DNA of 64,000 nucleotides from Archivesica marissinica (Eukaryota > Mollusca > Bivalvia > Venerida > Vesicomyidae). The notes under the pieces were generated by a model that did not search any database, was not told where the DNA came from, and worked only from the letters and a program-made list of their open reading frames with translations. The stretch lies in the NCBI GenBank assembly GCA_014843695.1, contig CM026390.1, forward strand, positions 12,998,904-13,062,903, given 5' to 3'. The position numbers were made by a program, and so were the translations under genes. Positions 1-11,968 of the stretch are shown piece by piece. The first letter of the stretch is position 1; every line of letters starts with the position of its first letter.

Positions 1-1181
1 TAATAAATGAAGACAACCACTCATGCAATTAGCATATTAATATGCAACCTGTTGCAAATAATAGATTCCTCCTCAGCATGATTCGTACACATGATAATTG
101 TAAATAGTATAACTCACAAGACCTTGTCAATTCCGACCATTGGAAGACGAGCAACATAAAAAAGATGCTCCTTTTTTAGTCCGGCTGTAACATTTTTTAG
201 TTTAATCATATTAATATATATAAGCATATAGTACGCTTAGGATAACTTGACAGTGACGTCACTCAATATTTACTCCCGTTGGCTATGTCCACAACACAAG
301 AAATGTCCACAACACAAGACAGGTAAATCTGCTTAAAAATCAGTAAGCGGCGTTTCAGATTAAAAATAAAAAATACATTATCCTGAATTACCTGTACTGA
401 TAGGTATAGCCCTTGTCAAGTTATCCTAAACGTACAGTACATCATATTTTATTAATATACAATACAATTATAAATATAAACATGATAAATATATAAGCAA
501 AATGATACAACTGCAATGCTATGCTTATACTTGAACACTGTAAGAATAAAATCTAGAAGCAAATGGGTTGGGCAACAAGTTTTACGAACATTAGCTAGTG
601 CCCTCCCTATAACACTATACCGCGTATGCAAGTGATCTTCAACACACAATAAAAAAGAAACTACTTTGCCAGAATAACTGTTCCCGGGTTTGATACCCAG
701 TCAGGCCATGTATGTAGTCTCATTGAGCACAGACACCTCACACACATTGCTTAGTACTTTGTTAACACCTTAGCTATGCTAATCCTGTCGAGGAAACACC
801 ACAGTCTAGGGTTTGACATTAATCAAACATACATAATCATCCGAAATAATCTATCCGATAAATATGTCATAAAGATATGAAAGTAAACAAGCAGAGACAG
901 TGCGGCGTAACTAATGGGATGATCTCGACATTACAAACGATGAATAGATAAAGTACACTAATTAATAAGACACGGTGACGTTAAATATTGGCATTACTTC
1001 TCACACTTGACAAAACAGAAACAACAAACTCCTATGCTTGGCAAACTCGGTGAATTTATAAATAAAGTCTATGCCATACCGTTTAGTTAGCAAATCCGAC
1101 GCTCTACCACTGGTTAGCACAGGTGTCGTGAATATAAATAAATTTAAGTTGTTTATATTGTTTTGGTTTAATCACACATAC
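1..1181. other. AT-rich, no gene seen
   Basis: Nothing recognisable apart from a LINE-tail-like fragment at 559-580 (GCAAATGGGTTGGGCAACAA) and a tRNA T-arm-like GGTTTGATACCC near 687. Confidence 0.6.
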
Positions 1182-1366
1182 GGATCTGTAGTCCAGTGGT
1201 AACACGCTGGACTGGTAATCCAGGCGCAGGTTCGATCCCCTGCCTGACCCTAATAAAATTTAAACCGAGGTATTGTGTCTAAAATCTAAAATGACTAATC
1301 TCTTCAGGAGGCGTCGCTCATATGGACAACCGGTAGCGACGATAAATAAACGTAAAACACACACAC
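1182..1366 (+). mobile_element. SINE family A (tRNA-Thr-like head), internally deleted
   Basis: The head looks like a tRNA with anticodon loop CTGGTAA (GGT, Thr-like) and B box GGTTCGATCC. The tail is GTCGCTCATATGGACAACC then GGTAGCGACGATAAATAAAC. The middle of the body is missing. A second, half-headless copy follows at 1378-1622. Confidence 0.85.
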
Positions 1367-1377
1367 TGTTTAATCAT

Positions 1378-1622
1378 ACAGCCGGTAACACGCTGAACTC
1401 TTCAGGTTCGATCCTCTGTCTGACCATAATAAAATTAACAGTCTTTCAGACGGGACTTTAAACCGAAGTCTTGTCGGTACTTTACACCATGCACGTAGGA
1501 GACTCTGGAATGGGTCTCTGTCTGTATCATTGCACTATCCTCCAACAATCTAAAATGACATATCTCTTCAAGAGGCGTCGCTCATATGGGCAACCGGTAA
1601 CGACGATAAATAAACGTAAATT
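1378..1622 (+). mobile_element. SINE family A, damaged head
   Basis: Full body (CAGTCTTTCAGACGGGAC, CTCTGGAATGGGTCTCTGTC) and family A tail. The tRNA-like head is partly deleted. Confidence 0.8.
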
Positions 1623-1802
1623 TAACACAATGTTTAATCATATTTGGTAGCAAATCAATGGTAAACGTGACATACAAAAAACAGATACAATGCATAACTA
1701 ACTATGAAAATACAAATGGTTTGGACAACACATTTTAACAACATTAGACAACAGCCCGCGCAATAATTGAAATTACTTGTTCCACCAAGATCTTCTGAAG
1801 TC

Positions 1803-2062
1803 CGCCTCCGTGGTCGAGTGGTTAAGGTCGCTGACTTGTATACCACTGTAACCAATCACCATTGATGGTCACGGGTTCGAGCCCCGCTCAGGCCGTGTCT
1901 CATTTATATGAAAAAGTTGGCAGTTTCTTACGTAGGTTGGTGCACCCAAGTACTTGTTAACCGCTGGAGCCTGCCCAGGAAAGGTGTTGTTAAGTAAACT
2001 GCTCGCCGGCGATATAGCCCGAAATGGTGCTGATGCAGGCGTAGACTAAAACCCGAAATATA
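1803..2062 (+). mobile_element. SINE family B (Ser/Leu-tRNA-like head)
   Basis: Head GCCTCCGTGGTCGAGTGG with a long variable arm and GGGTTCGAGCCCCGCTCAGG. The body holds TTGGCAGTTTCTTACG and CTGGAGCCTGCCCAGGAAAG. The tail is diverged in this copy. Confidence 0.75.
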
Positions 2063-2080
2063 ACATAACATATAAGATCT

Positions 2081-2378
2081 TATGAAGAGTGCACGTCGCT
2101 TGAGCTAAGTTGGCACTATGAAGTAAATGTGTACATTTTTCTGAAGAGTGCACGTCGCTTGAGCTAAGTTGGCACTATGAAGTAAATGTGTACATTCTTC
2201 TGAAGAGTGCACGTCGCTTGAGCTAAGTTGGCACTATGAAGTAAATGTGTACATTCTTCTGAAGAGTGCACGTCGCTTGAGCTAAGTTGGCACTATGAAG
2301 TAAATGTGTACATTCTTCTGAAGAGTGCACGTCGCTTGAGCTAAGTTGGCACTATGAAGTAAATGTGTACATTCTTTC
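2081..2378. repeat. Minisatellite, 59 bp x 5
   Basis: Near-perfect units containing GAAGAGTGCACGTCGCTTGA. Confidence 0.95.
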
Positions 2379-2993
2379 AAATTCCATACTAGTAATGTAC
2401 ACCTGCGACCTGACTGTGACAATGTTAATTCTACATCGATGGCAGGTCTACCTCGATAATGACTGTACATATGCCTATATCGGTTGTCATGTAGTTAGTT
2501 ACTGATCTATGTCTGTAATCGCAGTTTGTTTCCATGCAGTATTTGTCAGTGGACAATGGTCATGCTATGTCACTGGTCAGTCTGTGTCAGCATATACTTA
2601 TGTTCCGTGTGTCCGTAACCAGATTAACAGTGATCAATGCATGTCAATTGCTATGCAGTTTGTGCCACTGTTTAGAACTAGTGAATACCTTATCGCCAAT
2701 AAAACAGGCAATGTCAGTTTTTTTGTGGAAGGCTTGACTTACTGCACATGTATATGGCTAAAAGTAACTTGAAATAGTTTCATCTAAACCTTTGGCTTAT
2801 AATGTGAATATATTATATAGATAGGCCTACGCTATCATTAAACTATTTTCATGCATTTTTATTCCATATGATTATACAGCAATTCATTGCATATACATCT
2901 GTAATAAAATGTATGGGGAATGCCAATCACTAATATTGTTAGAACATGTGACCCAACCCATCTGCTAAATTTCTATTTACAAGTGTGTGTATT
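2379..2993. other. No gene supported
   Basis: An 87-codon plus-strand frame (2509-2772) has no family resemblance and no splice context; otherwise AT-rich. Confidence 0.5.
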
Positions 2994-3270
2994 ACGTTTA
3001 TTTATCGTCGCTATCGGTTGCCCATATGAGCGACGCCTCCTGAAGAGATTAGTCATTTAAATTTTTGGAGGATAGTGCAATGATACAGACAGAGACCCAT
3101 TCCAGAGTCTCCTCTGGTTCTTTTACGTGCACGGTGTACAGCACCGACACGAGACCTCGGTTTAACGTCCCATCTGAAAGACTGTTAATTTGATTAGGGT
3201 CAGACGGGGGATCGAACCTGCGATCCCTGGATTACCAGTCCAGCGTGTTACCACTGGACTACAGATCCGT
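2994..3270 (-). mobile_element. SINE family A, near full length
   Basis: Reverse orientation: tail at 2994, tRNA-like head ending near 3270 (CTACAGATCC). A short fragment of the recurrent LINE-like tail (ACCCAACCCATCTGC) lies at 2945-2975 just beside its tail. Confidence 0.88.
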
Positions 3271-3376
3271 CTGTTATTTACAAGTACAATGAGTGTGATT
3301 GTTATATACGTGCACATGTATATAGAGCAATAAAATATTATCAAATCAATGAAATGTAACAAATAAGTTTATACGC

Positions 3377-3548
3377 GAATGTATGAATATTAATATTATA
3401 TGGTTATTAGTTTGCTCCTAATACTGTAAAACACGAGATGACCGATTAGGAATTTGTGTATATAAGTTGATACATGAATGTATGAATATTATATGGTTAT
3501 TAGTTTGCTCCTAATACTGTAAAACACGAGGTGACCGATTAGGAATTT
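3377..3548. repeat. Two-copy tandem duplication
   Basis: ATGTATGAATATTA... GACCGATTAGGAATTT repeated twice, about 90 bp each, with small indels. Confidence 0.85.
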
Positions 3549-3937
3549 TGTTGAGCGTATATACATGTATGCATATGTTGTTGTTTTTCTGTTATGATAA
3601 TTATATATCTATATGTGTTACTTAGAAATCCTGTTGTCAGATAATACTATGACATAATGATTTGCCGGTTTCCCCCTCAAAACATTTCATGAACATTAAG
3701 TAACTAAATGGTGGTAGAAATATGGCACCACAGTGTTTATATCTACAATCTATACATTTGCACTAGAATTTAAATGAGACATTTATAGTATGGTATAGGT
3801 TTTTAATGCTATCAGTCCTAAGACGATTTCCGCAAAGTGAGCAACACACTGACATGTATGTTGGAGAGTACAGTGTACGGCTAGAGAAAGTTGTTAGTTA
3901 GAACAAAGAGCTGCACAAACGCAACTCTAAATCCGAT

Positions 3938-3999
3938 GAGACGCCGTGGTCGAATGGTCGCAATGTAGATTCGAATCCCATCCGGACTGTGGATTTTGC
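3938..3999 (+). other. tRNA-like remnant
   Basis: GACGCCGTGGTCGAATGGTC and GATTCGAATCCCATCC resemble A and B boxes, but the anticodon arm is missing. Probably a family B SINE head relic, not a functional tRNA. Confidence 0.4.
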
Positions 4000-4104
4000 T
4001 AAGAAAGAATGGTCTGGATAGGTACTGGAACCATTGACTTATCGTGCGATCACTCTATATCAATTCAGTAACTTCCGAAGCTTCACTCTCAGGAACTCGC
4101 ACTT

Positions 4105-4287
4105 GCTAGGAACTGTTTCTATCCGCTATATAATCTTATTGGTAGGAACTGTTCCTATCCGCTATATAATCTTATTGGTAGGAACTGTTCCTATCCGCTA
4201 TATAATCTTATTGGTAGGAACTGTTCCTATCCGCTATATAATCTTATTGGTAGGAACTGTTCCTATCCGCTATATAATCTTATTGGT
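4105..4287. repeat. Minisatellite, 36 bp x 5
   Basis: Unit contains GGTAGGAACTGTTCCTATCC; 36 is divisible by three, so one strand stays open across it. Confidence 0.95.
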
Positions 4288-4512
4288 CGTCGCACTAATG
4301 AATACTAATCATTTTTGTTATGTATTGTATAACAAATATATGGATATATACGTAATGGATGTGTTATGTGGAACAGATTACTGGAATATATAGCGTTTTG
4401 CTGCGAATCACTAGATCCTTACATAACTGTCAAATCATTGGAATGAATCCATTGAAATGATGCACAGCGATTTCTGTGCTAGGTTGATAATCGCATAATA
4501 CACATATAATGT

Positions 4513-4602
<90 letters not shown>

Positions 4603-4624
4603 GCAGCAGCAGCAGCAGCAGCAG
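4513..4624. repeat. (CAG)n microsatellite, about 37 copies
   Basis: Uninterrupted except one dropped base near 4600. No coding context; the poly-Ala/poly-Cys frames are artefacts of the repeat. Confidence 0.97.
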
Positions 4625-5319
4625 TTTTGGTCCTCATCCCAAAACAAACATTAACGAATCATGATACAATATTCAAGATTCAATATTGTATTAAATAAAG
4701 TAAACATACAATGTTTCTAGATACATTATCAAATATATTAACAGATAAGTTATCAAAATGACAATTTTTTATTTTTATGATCTTATATACAATATAACTA
4801 TTATAATAATAATATTATTAGTAGTAGTATACCATTCTTATTGAGCGCCCTTATCATATAAAAATTACACGTTCAAAAGCGCTTTACATAAACATGTAAT
4901 TTAACACACATATAACAATAAAAATCAAAAGATTACAAAATGTAGAATGCAGGGTTAAAAGCATGTGATAAAAGTACGAAAATAATGATATAATTTCGAT
5001 TTTTACATGTTTTAAATAGTACATTTACACTTAAACTGATGAGGAACCTAATTAAAATATTGATTGTACGTTAGATACACAAAATAAGACATCATAGATT
5101 AAACTACAACATATAAACCATATGATACAAACTTTAAGAAATGGATGGATAAATGAAATTAAAGACATCACCCTAGGGCATAATAAAATCGCTTACAATA
5201 CTATCATGAATAAAGTACAAACAATATACATGTACTATAATATAAAGAAAAGTGTTATAGAGAAAACATAATAAATGGATAGTACTAAACGTGATAAACG
5301 AAAATTGCAATGTCACAGT
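4625..5319. other. AT-rich tail region of the LINE
   Basis: No coding pattern. Probably the 3' UTR of the minus-strand LINE, with TTGAGCGCCCTTAT at 4851. Confidence 0.5.
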
Positions 5320-6980
5320 TTATGTTCCATAAAATTGAATGAAAAAATGTGTTTTCAGTCCTTTCTTAAATGAACACAATGTTGGCAATCCCCGAATCTT
5401 AGACGGAAGAGCATTCCATAACTTAGGGGCAGCAGTCATAAAACGTCGATCACCATACGCAATCGTTCGACTCCTCGGTACCACTAACGTAGGTGCTTCA
5501 TGCTTCGCTCTTAAATCCCTCCTCGGTTCGTATACTTGTAATAAGTTCCTGATGTACACTGGCGATGCTTTTCCATGTATAGCTTCAAACGTGTGTGTCA
5601 GTATTTTGTATTGTATTCTTATTTGCACCGGTAACCAATGCAGTTCTTTCAGGATTGGTGTGATGTGACCGTAGCGAGAAGTTCTTGTTACCAGGCGAGC
5701 AATGGTGTTTTGAACGTGTTGAAATTTCATTGTGGTTTTTTTTGAGACGCCATATAACAGTCCACTGAAATAATCGAGCCGTGATGTTACTAATGAATTG
5801 ACGAGTGATTTGGTGGCATATGTAGTAAGATATTGCCGTATATGTCCAATCTGTCGTATTTGAGCATAGCACGATCTACTAACTGAATTAATATGTTGTT
5901 CCATGCACATTTTTGAATCAAACCAAGCACCCAAATTTCGTACACATGCTGAGGGAGTTATCGGTGAATCCCCCACTTTCACAGTTAACTTTTCATTGTG
6001 ACGAGCATTTCGTTGACTTGAAAATACTATCACTTGTGTTTTGTCGGTATTCAGATTCAGCATGTTAATATGCATCCAAATGACAATATCCTGAAGGCAT
6101 TTTTCAACTCGACCCAACGTTTCACCATGTGATGCCATGTCAGTAGAATGCTTTCTGCAGATGGCTCCAACCGGCTTTGTATACATGGTATAGAATGTCG
6201 GCCCTAACACAGACCCTTTGGGGCACGTTGAAATTCATCAACACTGGCTTTGAGACTTTACCATCAATGCACACGTTTTGGAAACCGTCAGTTAGATACG
6301 ATGTTACCCATTGAAGTTGTTTGTCGGTTGTCGGTTGAAACGAGTTTTGTGGTCAATGGTGTCGAATGCGGCGGATTGATCCAGCAGCACCACACTTGTC
6401 ACATTGTTCTGGTCTAGTTACTGAAGACTATCATTCTGCACGTTAAGCAGGTCTGTTCCTGCTGAATGGAACGTCTTGTATACAGATTGGTTTTCTCGCA
6501 TAGGTTACGTTATGTCAAATGCTCGTCGATTCGGTTGTTGACAATCTTTTCAACAATTTTCGAAACATATGGTAAGTTTGAAACTGGCCGATAGTTTTTT
6601 TTAGTGTGTTTTAATCCATGCTATATGTTTTCAACAATGGCCTAATGCGTGAGGCACATTTGCAGTTTCCATCGAAATATGTGTGATATTTGTCAATATT
6701 AGAGGAAGTTCGTTTAGGCACGACTTCAAAAGCCAAGTTGAAATCGGATCGAGCTCACAGGCTTTATTCGGAGAATGTCTGATTTTTGTTCTTCAATTTC
6801 TTCCCGATTTGCTGGGCGGAAACGTTTTAAGCTGTCTATTTCTGAGAATTTATCGTCTTCAGTGTTCATTGAACTTGATTCAGATTGGACTTGTAAGAAA
6901 TGTGATTTCCTATGTCTTCAACTTTAATTATAAAGAAATCACTGGAATCTTGAGCTTGTTCTTCAGGTGTTTTGCAGATG
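5320..6980 (-). pseudogene. Decayed LINE reverse transcriptase (CR1/L2-like)
   Basis: The open 3' part (6210-5320, 296 codons) has the RT thumb and C-terminal region of CR1/L2-type LINEs: NLNTDKTQVIVFSSQ, VNSLVTSRLDYFSGLLYG, LKELHWLPVQIRIQYKIL. Upstream, in other frames, VLLDQSAAFDTIDH (RT motif A) is near 6370 and DPISTWLLKSCLNELP near 6700. The YADD-box region has been deleted (GAICRKHSTDMASH runs straight on). AT-rich sequence to about 4830 is its probable 3' UTR. Confidence 0.82.
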
Positions 6981-7362
6981 GGAGCGCTATTTCACTGGGA
7001 CCCTCCACTAAGTGTTTGGTGGACTTGAACATGCTCTTTTGATCGCTACGATATGACATCGATTGTACATATAAGTAATATGCTATATAGACAATACACA
7101 GCAGGGAACAACAAATACATGAGGTTGAACATGCATGAGCATGAATGGGTATTTACAAGATTCTTAAAGTAGACAACTGCTTTATACAATATTAATACGT
7201 GCACCTTGCTAGTATAGCACTAGATAGTTCCAAGAAACGAATAGCCACAATAAGTCATAACTAATGCCAGTAAGCATAAGCATTGAGGAGTGCATACATG
7301 GTAGTACGATTATTGCAAAATATTAACAATGTTCTTGCGTATGATAAATGATTCATATATAT

Positions 7363-7663
7363 ATGGCGGTGCACATGTTGAGAGGTAGACGCCCACCCCC
7401 TCCCCGGTGGCGGTGCACATGTTGAGAGGTAGACGCCCCCTCCCTGATGACGGTGCACATGGTGAGAGGTAGACGCCCCCTCCCCGGTGGCGGTGCACAT
7501 GTTGAGAGGTAGACGCCCCCTCCCTGATGACGGTGCACATGGTGAGAGGTAGACGCCCCCTCCCTGATGACGGTGCACATGTTGAGAGGTAGACGCCCCC
7601 TCCCTGATGGCGGTGCACATGTTGAGAGGTAGACGCCTCCTCCCCAGTGGCGGTGCACATGTT
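7363..7663. repeat. GC-rich minisatellite, 40 bp x 7
   Basis: Unit contains GGTGCACATGTTGAGAGGTA and ACGCCCCCTCCC. Markedly GC-rich compared with the flank; open in several minus-strand frames. Confidence 0.95.
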
Positions 7664-8660
7664 ACATATATACCAATTGTTTTATATGATTGTTTAATAT
7701 AGATACAAGCGATGCAACTGTATATAATAACTGTATATTACAACTGTAACAAATGACGTAAAATATGTTCAATTTCCAATGAAACTGCAAATATCTTTTT
7801 GTAATGATGAATATTATATATATTTTTCTTTTCCTGTAAAAGATGTTTGTTTGATCCATATATACTTATATTAGTTTGGCCAATTAAGTCATTTGTTTAC
7901 TAGGTTAATATTCTTTATGGCTAACAAGCACATATGTCTTATATAACTTAGTTATGTTTTAAACATTTGTCAGCATCTTAGAAAGAAATTAAGGATTCTA
8001 ATGTTATAGATGTTACCATTATTTTATGTTATATATAGTCGGTTCAAAAAGTTCACTCAGAGCTTGTGTTGTACTGTTGCTATCTTGCCGACTCAAAATA
8101 AAATGTATCATTTCTTATCTTATCTCATCTTATGTATGAGCCGTTAACGACAGTTTCCTAGTTACCACTAATCACTATTACATCATGTTTTCAACATTAC
8201 TCTTTTCTATTATTATTTTAAATTGGAATCTTTTCCACACAGCATGTCTTCTCTCGTTTCTTATATATAGCATTTCCAGCTTTTGCGTGTCTAGTTCTCT
8301 GCAGTTGACAGTCGTATTGTCATATCTGACCTATTTGCCGATATTTATAATACGTTTGGATGTGTGTGTGTCTATATCCGAATCCATAAATGATTTGATT
8401 TGAATTTATATAGGGCGGCAATAGGTTTATTTAACAATAGCACTCAGACACTGTCTGAGACGGAATGTGTTTATAACTTCGTACTTGGACCCCTTCTGTT
8501 CTTAACTTATGTGAATGTATGTGCTGATAGTTTTGTTAGTATAACCCGTCTCTTTACAGATCATATTTCATACTTCCCGGTTCGAGGATTGAACCCTGGT
8601 TGCATTGGGTTCACACACAGTGATCTAGCCTCTCAATGGAGTAGAGCTTCACGTGTGTTT
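7664..8660. other. No gene seen
   Basis: AT-rich with short chance frames; contains only a family D head fragment near 8570-8615. Confidence 0.55.
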
Positions 8661-8778
8661 ACCGTTTATTTATCGTCGCTACCGGTTGCCCATATGAGCG
8701 ACGCCTCCTGAAGAGATTAGTCATTTTAGATGTTGGAGGATAGTGCATGATACAGACAGAGACCCATTCCATTCCAAA
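8661..8778 (-). mobile_element. SINE family A, tail fragment
   Basis: Only the 3' half (tail to CAGAGACCCATTCC). A piece of a family D head lies at about 8570-8615 (CTTCCCGGTTCGAGGATTGA). Confidence 0.78.
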
Positions 8779-8933
8779 CCTGACAGATGAGAATTCCTGA
8801 GAGTAATCAGGAAACTGACTGGTAGAAGGCCTGGTAGAAGGCCTGGTAGAAGGCCTTTGCATAAACTTGAACATGGAAGACTGTCGCAGAGCCCATGGTG
8901 GTGGCTAGTGTGACTTGAACTGTGTGTGTGTTT

Positions 8934-9196
8934 GACGTTTATTTATCGTCGCTACCGGTTACCCATATGAGCGACGCCTCGTGAAGAGATTAGTCATTTT
9001 AGATTTTTGGAGGATAGTGCAATGATACAGACAGAGACCCATTCCAGAGTCTCCTCTGGTTCTTTTATGTGCACGGTGTAAAGCACCGACACGAGACCTC
9101 GGGTTAACGTCCCATCTGAAAGACTGTTAATTTTATTAGGGTCAGACGGGGGATCGAACCTGCGATCCCTGGATTACCAGTCTAGCGTGTTACCAC
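8934..9196 (-). mobile_element. SINE family A
   Basis: Tail to partial head, ending at GCGTGTTACCAC, where a family B copy joins directly at 9197. Confidence 0.85.
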
Positions 9197-9420
9197 GGAG
9201 TGTAGCGGGAGCCTCGTGGGTAGGTAGCCCAAACAGTGTCTCTGTATATGAAAGTATACTACACTCAGACCGTGTCTCTTTATCGTGGAATAGTTGGCAG
9301 TTCTTACTTAGGTTGGTGCACTAAGTACTGGTTAACCGCTGGAGTCTGCCCAGGAAAGGTATTGTTAGGTACACTGCCCGTCGCTCATACGGGCAACAGG
9401 CAGCGACGATAAATAAACTT
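9197..9420 (+). mobile_element. SINE family B
   Basis: Damaged head; body GTTGGCAGTTCTTACTTAGG and CTGGAGTCTGCCCAGGAAAG; complete tail GTCGCTCATACGGGCAAC then GCAGCGACGATAAATAAAC. The tail is the same as family A. Confidence 0.8.
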
Positions 9421-9581
9421 AAAAAAGAGAGACATTACTGGTTTATCTATTATTGTTGAAGATCATTCAGGGTCTCGAAAACCGACATCATACAGTAATT
9501 TTCCGACACGCAAGACTTGCCGTCGTCGGCACAGATACGCAGAGCCAAATAAACTACGGTAACCTTGAGATTAGTTTAGTC

Positions 9582-9792
9582 TATTTTTCTTAGCTCGATT
9601 GCGAAACAAGTTGCTACAATATTAAATGAATCGCTCTCGAGACCTCATTCCTGATGGAATCTATCACAAGGAGGGAGAGAGAAGAGAACATGTGGTAATT
9701 CAAGTGCCTTGGCTAATGGCACAATCGTAACGGCTACAGCTCGAGCCTTTGGCACATGAAGCGAACGCGCTACCACTACGCTATCACGAGTT
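9582..9792 (-). mobile_element. SINE family C
   Basis: Tail TTAGCTCGATTGCGAAACAA, body CGAGACCTCATTCCTGATGG; tRNA-like head at the right end (GCTATCACGAG). Confidence 0.78.
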
Positions 9793-10392
9793 CACTACTA
9801 TATGTGGGATGGCATTCACGTATTTCTGAGAAGAGCAGCACGTGAAGAAAACTGAACAGAAGTAAAATCTCATGTTTTATGACACTATTCATGTATTAGT
9901 GTGTATATACATGTAATTGCAAGACATTTGTATAAATTCATCCTGAAAGTTTCTTTTCAAGCGCTTTATATGCTTGTTTTCAATTTCAAGCGTTGTGTTT
10001 TCTAAAAGCATCTGCATACATGTGCCAGTCCGATTTCTGATTTCCTTTTCCATGGTTCCAGCTAACTTTACAAACCCGTAAACCGTCTAGGCGGGGATGT
10101 TCGGGTAGGTTCATCGGTCTACCATTGAGGTTAGCCGGATATTACTGCGGACGAATCAGACGAGTGTCTACGTTGCTGTAGGAACACTATTCATTTCCGA
10201 ATATACATATACATGTTCTGGCTTACGGAACAAAGACATCGGTCTAAAATATCCGAAATACAATGGTATTTGTCATTTTGGTATATTATTGCGAGGGGGG
10301 GGGGTGCAATATGGGTTATGCAATATCCATTAAACATCAGGAATATTTTTCTTCGTCTAATCATGTCCACTCTGGAGCATTGTGTGTGTTTT
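9793..10392. other. No gene seen
   Basis: AT-rich, with a G9 run at 10296 area. No recognisable element. Confidence 0.5.
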
Positions 10393-10769
10393 ACCTTTAT
10401 TTATCATCGCTACCGGTTGCCTATATGAGCGACAACTCCTGAAGAGATTAGTCGTTTTAGATTTTTGGGGGATACAGTGCAATGATACAGACATAGACCC
10501 ATTCCAGCCACAGGGATTCGGCACGTTTGGGGGTACTAGTATATATATAAAACAGGGATTCGGCACGTTTGGGGGTACTAGTATATAGTATTTATATATA
10601 TACTAGTACCCCCAAACGTGCCGAATCCCTGTGATTCCAGCGTCTCCTCTGGTTCTTTTACGGTTTAACGTCCCACCTGAAAGAGTGTTTATTATAGTCA
10701 GACGGGGGATAGAACCTGCGATCCCTGGATTACCAGTCCATCGTGTTACCACTGGACTACAGATCCGTC
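10393..10769 (-). mobile_element. SINE family A interrupted by a hAT-like MITE
   Basis: Family A copy with tail at 10393 and head ending CAGATCCG. It is split at its CCATTCCAG site by the palindromic element 10509-10633. Confidence 0.88.
10509..10633. mobile_element. Palindromic MITE, hAT-like, inside a SINE
   Basis: 125 bp with inverted ends starting CACAGGGATTCGGCACG and ending in its complement. It is flanked by 8-bp duplications ATTCCAGC (10501-10508 and 10634-10641). Eight-base duplications and a CAGGG-type end fit hAT. The left arm is itself duplicated. Confidence 0.85.
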
Positions 10770-11050
10770 TGGAGCATTTCCGGAGATATCGTAATTTGTC
10801 GACTTCGTTGCTCAATAAAGCATGCTATTATGGGCTAAAAAGTAAATAAAACGACATACACTATTTTAGTTATTTGTGTATTTAAAGATTCACATACGGA
10901 ATGGTTTTTTTTGTTGGTTTTTTAATTTGTAATAGTTCATATATATAATAATAACAGCAAAATAAAATAATACTATAAATATTACACACTGTAAACACAA
11001 CCATGGATTTCAATGAACACAAACGCATTTAAGAAAAGTTATGGAACTAT

Positions 11051-11585
11051 GGAACGCCAACTATACAGAAACTCACATAAAATCTTATCTTGGCAGCCAT
11101 TTTGACTGGCAAGTTTTATTAACGGCAATTTCATGATTTTACTAGTAATTCTTTAATTGCAATAACTTTATTAATTTTGGTTTCTTAATATAAAATTTGG
11201 TATGATTTTAAAGGTATTGAAATGCACTTTTTAAATATTAATTTATTTGACAATGATGTATGGATTATAAATTATAAGAACTTAACTTGCACCTATTTTT
11301 GAAAGTTTATTTTCACAGTTGAAATATTAATATACAGGTAACTTATTATGTATTCGTCATTGATACGAAATTTGTGAAATGATACAAAAAATATGTCCAT
11401 TGAGAGCTTTCCAACAATGTATGAACTGAACCATGGTGATGGGATGAAAAATAAATATTTTATGAAGAAAGCAAAATTACGCTACTATATATTATATATA
11501 ATATCTGATCAACTTTGCCAGTCAAAATGGCAGCCACAGTAGGAATGATGACGTCACACGGGAACTATGTATAGTTGACGCTCCT
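11051..11585. mobile_element. MITE-like element with ~65-bp imperfect terminal inverted repeats
   Basis: The ends share GGAACGCCAACTATACA / GGAGCGTCAACTATACA, and further in a perfect 21-bp inverted pair containing GGCAGCCATTTTGACTGGC (11096 and 11519 areas). The interior is AT-rich and non-coding. No clear target duplication was identified. Confidence 0.7.
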
Positions 11586-11628
11586 TGTAAACAATTATTA
11601 ACTGTATGTAGAGTGCTTCTAATCTAAC

Positions 11629-11968
11629 GATACTCGGTTAAATTCAACTTGAGAGGTCTATACATAATTAGATACTCGGTTAAATTCAACTTGAGAGGTC
11701 TATACATAATTAGATACTCGGTTAAATTCAACTTGAGAGGTCTATACATAATTAGATACTCGGTTAAATTCAACTTGAGAGGTCTATACATAATTAGATA
11801 CTCGGTTAAATTCAACTTGAGAGGTCTATACATAATTAGATACTCGGTTAAATTCAACTTGAGAGGTCTATACATAATTAGATACTCGGTTAAATTCAAC
11901 TTGAGAGGTCTATACATAATTAGATACTCGGTTAAATTCAACTTGAGAGGTCTATACATAATTAGATA
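11629..11968. repeat. Minisatellite, 42 bp x 8, perfect units
   Basis: GATACTCGGTTAAATTCAAC then TTGAGAGGTCTATACATAAT; all units identical. Lies 44 bp beyond the MITE-like element at 11051-11585. Confidence 0.96.

Noticed and set aside
1182..1250. Functional tRNA-Thr gene
   Set aside because: The same head recurs attached to a constant non-tRNA body and tail at many places, so it is a SINE head; arm pairing is imperfect.
2081..2378. Possible CRISPR-like array (and other arrays in the window)
   Set aside because: Units are contiguous tandem repeats without unique spacers, in a eukaryotic genome.
4435..4647. Poly-alanine/poly-cysteine protein
   Set aside because: Simple (CAG)n microsatellite without any gene context.
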